A program made the translations under genes and the position numbers. A DNA stretch of 11,496 nucleotides from Actinomycetes bacterium (GTDB taxonomy: Bacteria > Actinomycetota > Acidimicrobiia > Acidimicrobiales > Palsa-688), in contig JAKAQB010000089.1 in assembly GCA_021811865.1 (NCBI GenBank), positions 1 through 11,496 on the forward strand, written 5' to 3'. How positions within the stretch are numbered: the stretch's first letter is position 1; each line of letters begins with the position of its first letter. The notes beneath the pieces are model-generated. The model made no database searches. It saw only the letters and a program-made list of their open reading frames with translations, and was not told the origin of the DNA. Positions 1 through 6,157 of the stretch are shown one piece after another.

Positions 1-519
1 CGATCTGTCGGGGGCGAGGGCGTGGACGAGGCCGGCGACGTCCGCGAGCGGTTGCACCACGCCGGTCTCGTTGTTGGCAGCCATGACCGAGACGAGAGCG
101 ATCCGGTCGCCCGCCTCTCCGATCACCGAGGCCAGGGCGTCGAGCGAGAGCACCCCTGCAGCGTCGACCGGAAGCTCGAGACCGCCGAGGAAGCGGACCG
201 GCTCCCGCACGGCGGGGTGCTCGACCGCCGAGCAGCAGACGAGCGGTGAGCCGCCCTCCGCCACGGCCCGCAGCGCCGTCCCGGTGACCGCCAGGTTGTC
301 CGCCTCCGTCCCGCCGCTCGTGAAGATCACCTCGGAGGGCTCGCACGACAGGACGGCCGCCATGGCCTCGCGGGCGTCGTCGATCGCTCTGCGTGCCGCC
401 TTGGCCCCTCGGTGCACCCCCGAGGGGTTGGCGAAGGTCTGGGAGAAGTACGGCTCCATCGCCTCGCGCACCTCGGCCCGCAGCGGGGTGGAGGCGGCGT
501 GGTCGAGGTAGACCGTCAC
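1..519 (-). CDS. Cysteine desulfurase, NifS/IscS type (partial, N-terminal 173 codons)
   Basis: PLP-dependent enzyme that removes sulfur from L-cysteine as a persulfide for Fe-S cluster assembly or tRNA thiolation. Only the N-terminal part is present; the gene continues past position 1. The GTG start at 519-517 gives VTVYLDHAASTPLR, matching the family opening (YLDHAATTP). It is followed by FANPSGVHRGA (family NPSSxHxxG), IFTSGGTEADNLAV (PLP-phosphate and substrate loop), SAVEHPAV (the conserved EHPAV segment) and ALVSVMAANNETGVVQP (the conserved NNExG segment). The PLP lysine and the loop cysteine would lie beyond the left edge, so activity cannot be judged. The start overlaps the stop of the upstream hydrolase as GTGA (519-516), indicating translational coupling. 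Family assignment is firm; IscS, NifS or SufS role is not resolved. Confidence 0.93.
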   Translation of the reverse strand, partial: MTVYLDHAASTPLRAEVREAMEPYFSQTFANPSGVHRGAKAARRAIDDAREAMAAVLSCEPSEVIFTSGGTEADNLAVTGTALRAVAEGGSPLVCCSAVEHPAVREPVRFLGGLELPVDAAGVLSLDALASVIGEAGDRIALVSVMAANNETGVVQPLADVAGLVHALAPDRS

Positions 520-1901
520 TGGCCCGCCGGCACGCTCGTCGTCGTGGTGGTCGGACCAGAGACGGGGAAGCCGGTGCAGTCCGGCTTGGACGTGCTCGGG
601 CTGTTGGGGAAGCCGGGGGGCGTCGCCGTCACCGCCGAGACGTGCGAGACGGCGCCGGCGGCCTCGACGGCGCCGAGCGAGAGGCCGCCCGGGTTCCAGC
701 CGAGCTCGAGCCGGAAGAAGTCCGTCGTCACCTTGTCCACGACGGGAGCGTACGGGTTCGGGCCCGGGATGAGGCCGGTGTAGGGCTGGAGGTGGGAGGC
801 GCCCTGCAGGGTCTCGAAGAGGTGGACGGGAGCGTTCTCGAGGGAGGCGAACAGGGAGGCCGCCTCGGCCGGGGCATTGCAGGTGTCGGCCGCCGACTGC
901 ACCTGGAGCACGGGCGGCGAGGAGGCGTTCGTGGCCGGGTAGCTCCCCTGGAGGGCTTCCCCGGAGAGGACCTCGACCGCCCGGGGCGCGACGGGCATGG
1001 CGGCGAGCGCCGAGCGGTCCGCCGCGTTGGTCCCGTAGGCGAGGGCGGCGACCGCTTCGGCGCCGTCACTCTGGCCGGCCAGCCCGACGTCGCTCGTCGC
1101 CGCCACCCCGGACAAGCGGTTGCCCGAGCCGCTGGCGGCGACGGCGTCGAACTTCCGCAGCACGAAGGCGATGTCTGCCGGCTCGTTGGCGAGGTCGAGC
1201 TCGGCGTGGTAGCCCTGCGGCGACTGGGGACCGCCCACGCTCGTGACGAGGGCGGTCGACTCGTCTGGGAAGATCGGCGAGATGACGATGAAGCCCTCCC
1301 GCACCCAGCTGTCGAGGAGGGGTGCGTAGTACCAGGGGCTGACGTCGAAGCCGTGGGCGAACACGATCACCGGGTAGGGGCCGTACTGGCGGTCAGGCGC
1401 GGCGTTGCGGTTCTCTCTCGTGAGCGAGCCGGACGCCGTCGGGTAGCGGACCTGGGTGGTGAGGACGCGCCCGGGGATCGTGTCGGCGCCGGTCGCCGGG
1501 TTGACGGTGTTGCGGCTCGGATCGACCCAGTGGAAGGTCGTGAGCCCCACCCGGAAGCTGCCGGGAAGAGCCGGCGCCGGCGTCGTCGAGGTCGTCGTGG
1601 TCGAGGGCGGCCCGTCTGTCCCCGTCGACGTCGTCGGTGCCATCACGCGGCGGATCGTCGTGCAGGCGGCCACGCCGGCCGCGACGAGAACGACGACGAG
1701 GAGCACCGGCGACCTCCACCGGCGCCCTCGCCGGCGCCCTCGCCGGCGGACCGTGTGGGGCGCCGGCCTGGCAGCCGGCCGGCGCGGGCTGCCCCGGCCG
1801 GCGAAGGTCACCGGCGCCGCGGGGGTGCGCTCGGGACGCGAGGGACGGGGCACCGCGACCGTCAGTCCGAGAGGGGATCCGACGCGGCCACGACCCGCCA
1901 A
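516..1901 (-). CDS. Exported or lipid-anchored alpha/beta hydrolase (lipase/dienelactone-hydrolase-like)
   Basis: Predicted serine hydrolase of the alpha/beta fold, probably acting on an ester outside the cytoplasmic membrane. Residues from the start at 1901: an Arg-rich segment (51-63), a hydrophobic stretch (65-79) ending VAAC at Cys80, which fits a lipobox, then a Thr/Ser/Pro-rich linker (89-112). The catalytic domain shows VIVFAHGF (178-185, oxyanion loop), GLAGQSDGAEA with nucleophile Ser278 in GxSxG, a likely acid at Asp339 (SAADT) and a likely His370 (GASH). The tail is again Pro/Thr-rich. The start is uncertain: position 1901 is TTG with no good ribosome-binding site, while GTG codons at 1853 and 1811 are in frame and keep the anchor. 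It lies 28 bp after the DUF2269-like gene and overlaps the desulfurase start by 4 bp. Substrate unknown. Confidence 0.85.
   Translation of the reverse strand: MAGRGRVGSPLGLTVAVPRPSRPERTPAAPVTFAGRGSPRRPAARPAPHTVRRRGRRRGRRWRSPVLLVVVLVAAGVAACTTIRRVMAPTTSTGTDGPPSTTTTSTTPAPALPGSFRVGLTTFHWVDPSRNTVNPATGADTIPGRVLTTQVRYPTASGSLTRENRNAAPDRQYGPYPVIVFAHGFDVSPWYYAPLLDSWVREGFIVISPIFPDESTALVTSVGGPQSPQGYHAELDLANEPADIAFVLRKFDAVAASGSGNRLSGVAATSDVGLAGQSDGAEAVAALAYGTNAADRSALAAMPVAPRAVEVLSGEALQGSYPATNASSPPVLQVQSAADTCNAPAEAASLFASLENAPVHLFETLQGASHLQPYTGLIPGPNPYAPVVDKVTTDFFRLELGWNPGGLSLGAVEAAGAVSHVSAVTATPPGFPNSPSTSKPDCTGFPVSGPTTTTTSVPAGQ
1721..1744. repeat. 12-bp tandem repeat x2 in the hydrolase signal region
   Basis: GGCGCCCTCGCC occurs twice head to tail and is followed by GGCG. 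On the minus strand it encodes Arg-Arg-Arg-Gly twice, in the basic segment just before the hydrophobic anchor of the hydrolase. Because the unit is 12 bp, gain or loss of a copy would keep the reading frame. Confidence 0.85.
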
Positions 1902-1929
1902 TCTACCGAGTGGGAGGACGAGACTGCGA

Positions 1930-2403
1930 TCACGGCTGGACGATCATGAGCGCCACCACGGCCACGAAGCACATCGCCACGACGCCTGCCGCCGCCTCCA
2001 TCTGCCTGCAGGCGAGGCGGAAGTGGGCGAGACCGTCCGCATCGCCGGCGGTGTGCTCCGAGAGGGCTCGCTGCGCCCTTCGCTCGGCCGGCCAGGTGCG
2101 GGCCGTCGCCACCCCCGCCGCCAGCGACCAGATGGTGAGCCCGAGCCACGGCCAGGGCTGACCGATGGCCTGACGGTCGCCGCCGAGCAGCATGGCGAGC
2201 CCGAGGGCGGGGACGACGAAGATGAGCCGGGCGGGCCAGTCGATGCCGGGAGCGAAGAAGCGTACGAGCTGCTCCTCGCCACCCGGGGCGGGCGAGGCGG
2301 CGCCGCGGCGGGCGTACAGGCCGCCGATCGCGATGGAGCCGAACCCGATGAAGGCGGTCGCCACGTGCAGGATCAACAGGACGTCGTAGAGCGGCCCCGG
2401 CAT
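1930..2403 (-). CDS. DUF2269-like integral membrane protein, four helices
   Basis: Small membrane protein of 157 residues and unknown function. Hydrophobic segments lie near residues 5-28 (opening YDVLLILHVATAFIGFGS), 55-75 (ARLIFVVPALGLAML), 85-102 and 135-155. The opening LLILHV followed by a Gly-rich first helix resembles DUF2269 (predicted integral membrane) proteins; this is recalled from family patterns, not searched. ATG at 2403 starts exactly at the first membrane segment. No strong ribosome-binding site is visible upstream. It stops 28 bp before the hydrolase start, so it is probably the first gene of the minus-strand set. No catalytic motif is seen, and no function is proposed. Confidence 0.75.
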   Translation of the reverse strand: MPGPLYDVLLILHVATAFIGFGSIAIGGLYARRGAASPAPGGEEQLVRFFAPGIDWPARLIFVVPALGLAMLLGGDRQAIGQPWPWLGLTIWSLAAGVATARTWPAERRAQRALSEHTAGDADGLAHFRLACRQMEAAAGVVAMCFVAVVALMIVQP

Positions 2404-2494
2404 CAGGCTGCACGACTCAGCCGCGCCACAGGAGTACCCTCTTCAGAGTGGCCGAGAGCGTCCGCACAGCATCGGGAAGGGAAATTCGGGGAGC

Positions 2495-3514
2495 GTGAAC
2501 CAGCTTCGGCTCGATCCTCTCTCCGGACGGTGGGTGGCCGTCTCGACCGATCGCTCCCAGCGCCAGGGGGCGACCTTCCTGCCCCGCCAGCCCACGCCGG
2601 ATGTCGAGGACCTCGAGCACTGTCCCTTCTGCCCGGGGAACGAGGGGGACACGCTGCCGGCGCTCGAGGTCTACGGACCGGCCGGGCCGTCGGGCAAGTG
2701 GCTGGTGCGGGTGCTGCCGAACCGCTACCCGGCCTTCTGGGGGGACGCACCGTTCATCGTCGAGCACCGGGGGCCAGTGTTCACCGAGGCACCGGCGAGC
2801 GGCATCCACGAGGTGCTCGTGCTCTCCCCCGACCACGACCGCTCCTTCGCCTCGCTCCCCGACGAGCAGTGCGCCCTCGTCATGGCGGCGATCCGTGACC
2901 GGGTCGAGGAGCACCAGAGCACGCCGGGTCTCCGCTACAGCCAGATGATCGTCAACCACGGCCGGCAGGCGGGAGCCTCCATCGCCCACCCGCACGGCCA
3001 GCTGCTCGGCATCCCCTTCGTCCCCCGCGAGCTCGCCGAGGAGCAGGCGGGCTTCGCCCGTTTTGCCGGCGGCTGCCTGCTCTGCGCGGCGGCCGCCTCC
3101 GAGGAGCGGGTCGGCTACCGCATCTTCGAGACGAGCGAGGAGACGGTGAGCTTCACGCCGTTCTGGAGCGGCATCCCCTACGAGACGCTGATCGTCCCGC
3201 GCGAGCACGGCGCCCACCTGCACCGCTCGACCGCCCAGCGGATCGTGGCCGTCGGCAGAGCGGTCCGCTCCGCCCTTCAGGCCCTCACCGAGCACCTCGG
3301 CGACATCGCGTACAACATCGTCTTCCATTCGGCCCCCTACCGTGCCACGGGCATGTACCACTGGCACGTTCACATCCTCCCGAACCTCACGACCCGTGCC
3401 GGTTTCGAGCTCGGCACCGGGGTGCTCATCAACGTGGTGTCGCCCGAGAAGGCAGCCGAGGACCTGCGCGGAGCGAGCGAGAAGATCGCCGCCCGCGGCG
3501 GGTTCTCGTACTGA
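2495..3514 (+). CDS. galT: Galactose-1-phosphate uridylyltransferase
   Basis: Leloir-pathway enzyme that exchanges UMP between UDP-glucose and galactose-1-phosphate; HIT superfamily, cytoplasmic. The 339 residues match the usual length of about 330-350. Motifs in order: LRLDPLSGRWV at the N-terminus; CPFC (Cys43, Cys46) as the first half of the zinc site; GIHEV (His105); NHGRQAGASIAHPHGQ with His165 as a zinc ligand and His167 as the likely uridylylated nucleophile; CLLC (194-197); WHVHILP (290-296); and the C-terminal GTGVLINVVSPEKAAEDLR. The GTG start is chosen because translation from it gives the family N-terminus directly; a GGGGAG lies very close upstream (2488-2493) and GGAAGGGA slightly further. 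No galK or galE is adjacent, so it appears to be a stand-alone gene. A related nucleotidyltransferase of the GalT/ADP-glucose phosphorylase group is the main alternative. Confidence 0.93.
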   Translation: MNQLRLDPLSGRWVAVSTDRSQRQGATFLPRQPTPDVEDLEHCPFCPGNEGDTLPALEVYGPAGPSGKWLVRVLPNRYPAFWGDAPFIVEHRGPVFTEAPASGIHEVLVLSPDHDRSFASLPDEQCALVMAAIRDRVEEHQSTPGLRYSQMIVNHGRQAGASIAHPHGQLLGIPFVPRELAEEQAGFARFAGGCLLCAAAASEERVGYRIFETSEETVSFTPFWSGIPYETLIVPREHGAHLHRSTAQRIVAVGRAVRSALQALTEHLGDIAYNIVFHSAPYRATGMYHWHVHILPNLTTRAGFELGTGVLINVVSPEKAAEDLRGASEKIAARGGFSY

Positions 3515-3554
3515 GCCAGTCGGACGACAGGGCTCCGGCTCGCGCCTGTCAGGC

Positions 3555-3570
3555 CGGTCCGAGCGGACCG
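3555..3570. terminator. Possible bidirectional terminator hairpin between galT and the DUF1801 gene
   Basis: CGGTCC-GAGC-GGACCG forms a perfect 6-bp stem with a four-base loop in the 142-bp gap between two convergent genes. No T-run follows on either strand, so intrinsic termination is only suggested by position and symmetry. Confidence 0.35.
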
Positions 3571-3656
3571 CCGGGCTCGTGAGGCCTCGCGAACAGACGC
3601 GCCCGAGACCCGGGGTCAGCACCGAGGCCGACGTGAGCCCCCTCGCCCGGCGGAGC

Positions 3657-4058
3657 TCACCGGCGGCGCCCGGTTGCCCTGTTCAGCGCCACCGCCGCCC
3701 GGACGAGCTCCTTGAACGCCTCCTCGTCGAGGCGCCCGCTCTCACGGACGTCGATCGCACGGCGGAGGTTGCCGTCGAGGCTGGCGTTGAACAGGCCGTG
3801 CGGGTCCTCGAGGAGGGCGCCCTTGGCGAAGGTCACCTTGACGTGCTCCTTGTAGACCTCGCCGGTGCAGACGATGCCGGCGTCCGACCACACCGGGACG
3901 CCGTCGGGAGTGCTCGCCTTCTGCCACTTGAGCTCCTCGACGACGTCGGGGTCGGCCTCCTTCACGAGCGCCCGGAGCCTCGAGAGAGCTTCGCCGCGCC
4001 AGTCGCCGAGGTCGGCGAGCATCGCGTCGATCACCTTGGTGGGCGAGGTGTCACTCAT
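3657..4058 (-). CDS. DUF1801 domain protein (YdhG-like)
   Basis: Small cytoplasmic protein of 133 residues covering essentially the whole DUF1801 domain. Recognisable segments are WRGEALSRLRALVKEADPDV, EELKWQK, VPVWSDAGIVCTGEVYKEHV, KVTFAKGALLEDPHGLFN and RRAIDVRE, close to the family consensus as I know it. DUF1801 proteins have no settled biochemical role. ATG at 4058 has GGAG nine bases upstream (minus-strand bases 4071-4068). It converges on galT and is preceded by a gene-free region with a 13-bp palindrome at 4201-4213. It looks complete and probably monocistronic. Confidence 0.9.
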   Translation of the reverse strand: MSDTSPTKVIDAMLADLGDWRGEALSRLRALVKEADPDVVEELKWQKASTPDGVPVWSDAGIVCTGEVYKEHVKVTFAKGALLEDPHGLFNASLDGNLRRAIDVRESGRLDEEAFKELVRAAVALNRATGRRR

Positions 4059-4200
4059 CGTCGTGCGCTCCGATCTGTCCGGGTCGGCCGGGCCATTGCT
4101 CGGCGACGAGCCGGGCGGGCGACACCGGGGCTGTCGGCCGCCTGCTCGAAGGCCCGAGACGCCTCACGGTGGTCACCGGCTCCCCCTCTGGTCGCTCGCC

Positions 4201-4213
4201 GTAGGGACCCTAC
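4201..4213. promoter_or_regulatory. Inverted repeat GTAGGG-A-CCCTAC, possible operator
   Basis: Perfect 6-bp arms around one central base, about 143 bp upstream of the DUF1801 start. Symmetry is clear; a regulatory role is only a guess from position. One copy of the repeated 12-mer AGTTCCGACGAG begins immediately after it. Confidence 0.35.
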
Positions 4214-4405
4214 AGTTCCGACGAGGACGACTGCAGGCATCGGGAGCGGCCCGCCGCCGGCTGCGGTACGGCGGGCCGCCGGTTCGCCTGCGGCGATGCC
4301 GGCGCCGAGCGTGACCCCAGCAGCCAGAGGAAAGAGCCCTGTCCGTACCCGAATGGCGGGGTCCAGCCCTTGCTGGGGACCGTGCGCACAGTTGGGAGTT
4401 CCGAC

Positions 4406-4417
4406 GAGCGATCGCTC
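4406..4417. repeat. Perfect 12-bp palindrome GAGCGATCGCTC
   Basis: The sequence equals its own reverse complement and contains GCGATCGC. It lies just before the transposase relic and touches the second copy of the 12-mer AGTTCCGACGAG. Function unknown; it could be chance in GC-rich DNA or part of a decayed element end. Confidence 0.4.
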
Positions 4418-4440
4418 CCCCACGTGCTGACGCCGGCTCG

Positions 4441-4829
4441 ATCGCCGAGCTGACGGCGGCGGTCGTCCGCCTGGGAGGGCGGATCTCCGAGGTCCACCGA
4501 GGGGCTTGCTGCACGCGACGAGACGCTCGTGGTCAGGGACGCCCGCAGGGCTGAGCTCGAGAGGCTCCTGGAGGACAGCCGATGGTCCAGCAGGCGGCAC
4601 GCGGCACCGTTCTCGAAGGGCGACCCGGCAGACGAGCCGGCCCGGCCGGGCCGGCGTCCGGGGGGAGAACCACTGGCTTCACGGCCACCGTGCCGCGCCG
4701 GTCGGTCCCATCGACAGGGAGCTTCGCGCTCCCTTGCCCGCGTGCTGCCCGGGCTCCGGCGGGGAGGTCGTCCCCGAACGGGAACCGACGGTGGGAGCAC
4801 CGCACAGCGAGCAGAGCTCCCGCAAGCGA
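4441..4829 (+). pseudogene. Frameshifted relic of an IS66-like transposase N-terminus
   Basis: No single frame is intact, but a coherent order of IS66-like transposase segments appears when frames are switched. First frame, from 4441: IAELTAAVVRLGGRISE, like the N-terminal leucine-rich coiled region. Second frame, about 4502-4664: ELERLLEDS, then RRHAAPFSKGDPADE and RPGRRPG, resembling the usual KRQAAPFSKG...KRPGRKPG stretch. Third frame, about 4665-4790: HGHRAAP and APLPACCPGSGGEVV, resembling the IS66 zinc-finger core PLPxxCPxCGG, with the second Cys replaced by Ser. A last piece, AQRAELP, lies in the second frame again and resembles the following QYQxELP. At least two, probably three, frameshifts are needed. 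The rest of the transposase, including its catalytic domain, is absent: the cofD stop codon lies at 4830. No terminal inverted repeats were found. Family call is from recalled motifs; edges are approximate. Confidence 0.7.
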
Positions 4830-5870
4830 TCAACGAAGACCAGCCAAGGGCACCGCGACAGCAGCCGGACGCCTCTCGCTACGAGCGAGCGCCGCCGCCA
4901 CCTGCCGGGCCAGCCCATCCGGGTCGAGCACGGGCGCCAATTCCGGCACGATCCCGGTGGCGGCGACCGCCTCCGCATCGGCGGCGTCGCCGGCGTCGAG
5001 CACGAAGGTGCCGACAAGCCCGGGATGATGGCGAGCGAAGTAGCGGGCAATCCCCGCCACCGAGTCCTCGTCCCCGCTCGCCGCCAGCAGGTGGCGGCGG
5101 GCCATCGTGTGGTGAGCGACCGCGCTCGTCGGCGGTTCCGCCCCGACCACCGGCGAGACCGCCACCACCGTGCCGGCCCGTGCCACCGCCTCACGCACGC
5201 CGTCGAGGGCGAGGACCGTGCCGATGCTCGTCACCGGGTTGCTCGGACCGAGCACGACGGCATCGGCCCGCAACAGCGCCTCCAAGGTGGCGGGCGCCGC
5301 CGGGCCGTGGGCACATTCGACGGCCCGCACCGGAACCGTCGCCCCCATCCCCACGTACCACTCCTGGAAGCCACACCATCCCCCGTCCGCCAGTCCGATC
5401 CGGGTCGGGCACGGCACGTCTGACGCCGGCACCACGACCGGCTCCCTGACGCCCAGCCGGGCGGCGATCTCCGCCGTCGCCACCGTCAGCGACCGGCCAC
5501 TGCCCAGCATCTCCGACCGCATCAGATGCGTGGCCAGGTCGCGGTCACCGATGCTGAACCACTCCGGCGCCCCCAGCGCCTCGAGTGCCGCCCGCACGGT
5601 GAACGTCTCGTCGACAAGGCCCCACCCCCGCTCCCGGTCCAACCGCCCGCTCAACGCGTAGAGCACCGTGTCGAGATCGGGGCAGACGCGCAGGCCATGC
5701 CAGTCGAGGTCGTCGCCCACGTTGACCACCACCGTCAGCCGCGCCGGGCCGAGGGCCCGGGCGAGGGCGGGAGCCAGATGGGCACCGCCGAGCCCCCCGG
5801 TGAGGAGCACGGTGTGGCCCCCGGTCACCGGTCCCACCACCGAGAACCGTTGCGCCGTGCCGGCTGCCAC
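4830..5870 (-). CDS. cofD: CofD/FbiA-type transferase of coenzyme F420 biosynthesis
   Basis: Transfers a phospho-lactyl-type group, or phosphoenolpyruvyl in actinobacteria (FbiA), from a guanylyl-activated donor to the deazaflavin Fo, giving F420-0 or dehydro-F420-0. The 346 residues show TGGLGGA (24-30, nucleotide loop), NVGDD at 50-54 followed by HGL and VCPDLDT (58-68), GPSNPVTSIG (208-217) and VSPVVG (238-243), all CofD hallmarks. The usual GPA-containing stretch after VSPxxG reads AEPPTSAV here, which looks divergent. The GTG start at 5870 is favoured because AGGAG (5882-5878) sits seven bases upstream. GTG at 5810 would start directly at VLLTGG and cannot be excluded. No fbiB/cofE ligase lies next to it; beyond its 3' end is the transposase relic. 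It is divergent from the acyl-CoA operon. Confidence 0.92.
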   Translation of the reverse strand: MAAGTAQRFSVVGPVTGGHTVLLTGGLGGAHLAPALARALGPARLTVVVNVGDDLDWHGLRVCPDLDTVLYALSGRLDRERGWGLVDETFTVRAALEALGAPEWFSIGDRDLATHLMRSEMLGSGRSLTVATAEIAARLGVREPVVVPASDVPCPTRIGLADGGWCGFQEWYVGMGATVPVRAVECAHGPAAPATLEALLRADAVVLGPSNPVTSIGTVLALDGVREAVARAGTVVAVSPVVGAEPPTSAVAHHTMARRHLLAASGDEDSVAGIARYFARHHPGLVGTFVLDAGDAADAEAVAATGIVPELAPVLDPDGLARQVAAALARSERRPAAVAVPLAGLR

Positions 5871-5877
5871 GCACCGG

Positions 5878-5899
5878 CTCCTGCCGCACGGCGCGGCAG
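5878..5899 (-). promoter_or_regulatory. cofD ribosome-binding site overlapped by a 7-bp hairpin
   Basis: On the minus strand AGGAG (5882-5878) is spaced seven bases from the GTG at 5870. GCGGCAG (5887-5881) can pair with CTGCCGC (5899-5893) across a five-base loop, so the stem's 3' arm covers the first two bases of AGGAG. The pairing is perfect; any effect on translation is inferred. Confidence 0.45.
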
Positions 5900-5926
5900 G
5901 CCTCTACCCCACTGACCTGGATGTCC

Positions 5927-5932
5927 TGTCAA
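5927..5932 (-). promoter_or_regulatory. Candidate -35 box (TTGACA) for cofD
   Basis: A consensus TTGACA reads on the minus strand 57 bp upstream of the cofD GTG. The best -10 choices about 17-18 bp downstream (GGGTAG or GGTAGA) are poor, so this is only a candidate. Confidence 0.3.
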
Positions 5933-5980
5933 CCGAGCCTCGATCGACCCGACCGCTCCCCCGATATGCGAGCCATCTAC

Positions 5981-6016
5981 TTGACATATATGAACTGGCT
6001 TGACTGAGCAGTCAAG
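5981..6016. promoter_or_regulatory. Divergent promoter/operator patch with 18-bp inverted repeat
   Basis: An AT-rich island in a GC-rich setting. It starts with TTGACA (5981-5986, plus strand) and contains CATATATG (5985-5992). It ends with CTTGACTGAGCAGTCAAG (5999-6016), which has perfect 8-bp arms around AG. The palindrome itself supplies a TTGACT on each strand. On the minus strand TTGACT (6015-6010) is 17 bp from CATATA (5992-5987), a possible promoter toward cofD. The size and symmetry resemble TetR- or GntR-type operators that often control acyl-CoA catabolism, but no regulator gene is in the window. It lies 142 bp before the acyl-CoA dehydrogenase start. Confidence 0.6.
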
Positions 6017-6157
6017 AAGCTGCAAGGTTCGGGTGGAGCCGCCACTCCGGCCCCTGATGGACACGCCGTGCGGGTCCCCGACCGGCCGTCTCATCTCATG
6101 GTGCCGGGTCCGGCGGTCGCTGATCGTGCAGGTGATTCGGTCGACAGGGGGGATGCC

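Larger units (their letters stand above)
4059..4440. other. Gene-free stretch with palindromes and a repeated 12-mer
   Basis: No reading frame here has convincing codon use or a recognisable domain on either strand. The open frames present are short or break into other frames. Contents seen: the leader of the DUF1801 gene, a GTAGGG-A-CCCTAC inverted repeat, two copies of AGTTCCGACGAG (4214-4225 and 4397-4408) and a perfect palindrome at 4406-4417. It adjoins the transposase relic and may be decayed mobile DNA, but nothing in it is identifiable as such. Confidence 0.6.

Noticed and set aside
393..1949. A 518-codon open frame on the plus strand
   Set aside because: Antisense to the alpha/beta hydrolase, which has clear catalytic motifs. 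The plus-strand translation is Arg/Gly-rich with no recognisable family.
2417..3622. A 401-codon minus-strand frame
   Set aside because: Mirror of galT, whose zinc and HPHGQ motifs are unambiguous.
4055..4833. Minus-strand frames of 181 and 207 codons in the gap before cofD
   Set aside because: Low-complexity Pro/Arg/Ser-rich translations in competing frames, no domain or ribosome-binding site. The plus strand of the right half is better explained as a transposase relic.
5985..5992. CATATATG palindrome as a separate operator
   Set aside because: Only 8 bp with no longer symmetry. Better treated as part of the AT-rich promoter patch.
6068..6157. N-terminal extension of the acyl-CoA dehydrogenase
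   Set aside because: The extra 30 residues do not resemble the family, and the ATG at 6158 has a good purine-rich site five bases upstream.
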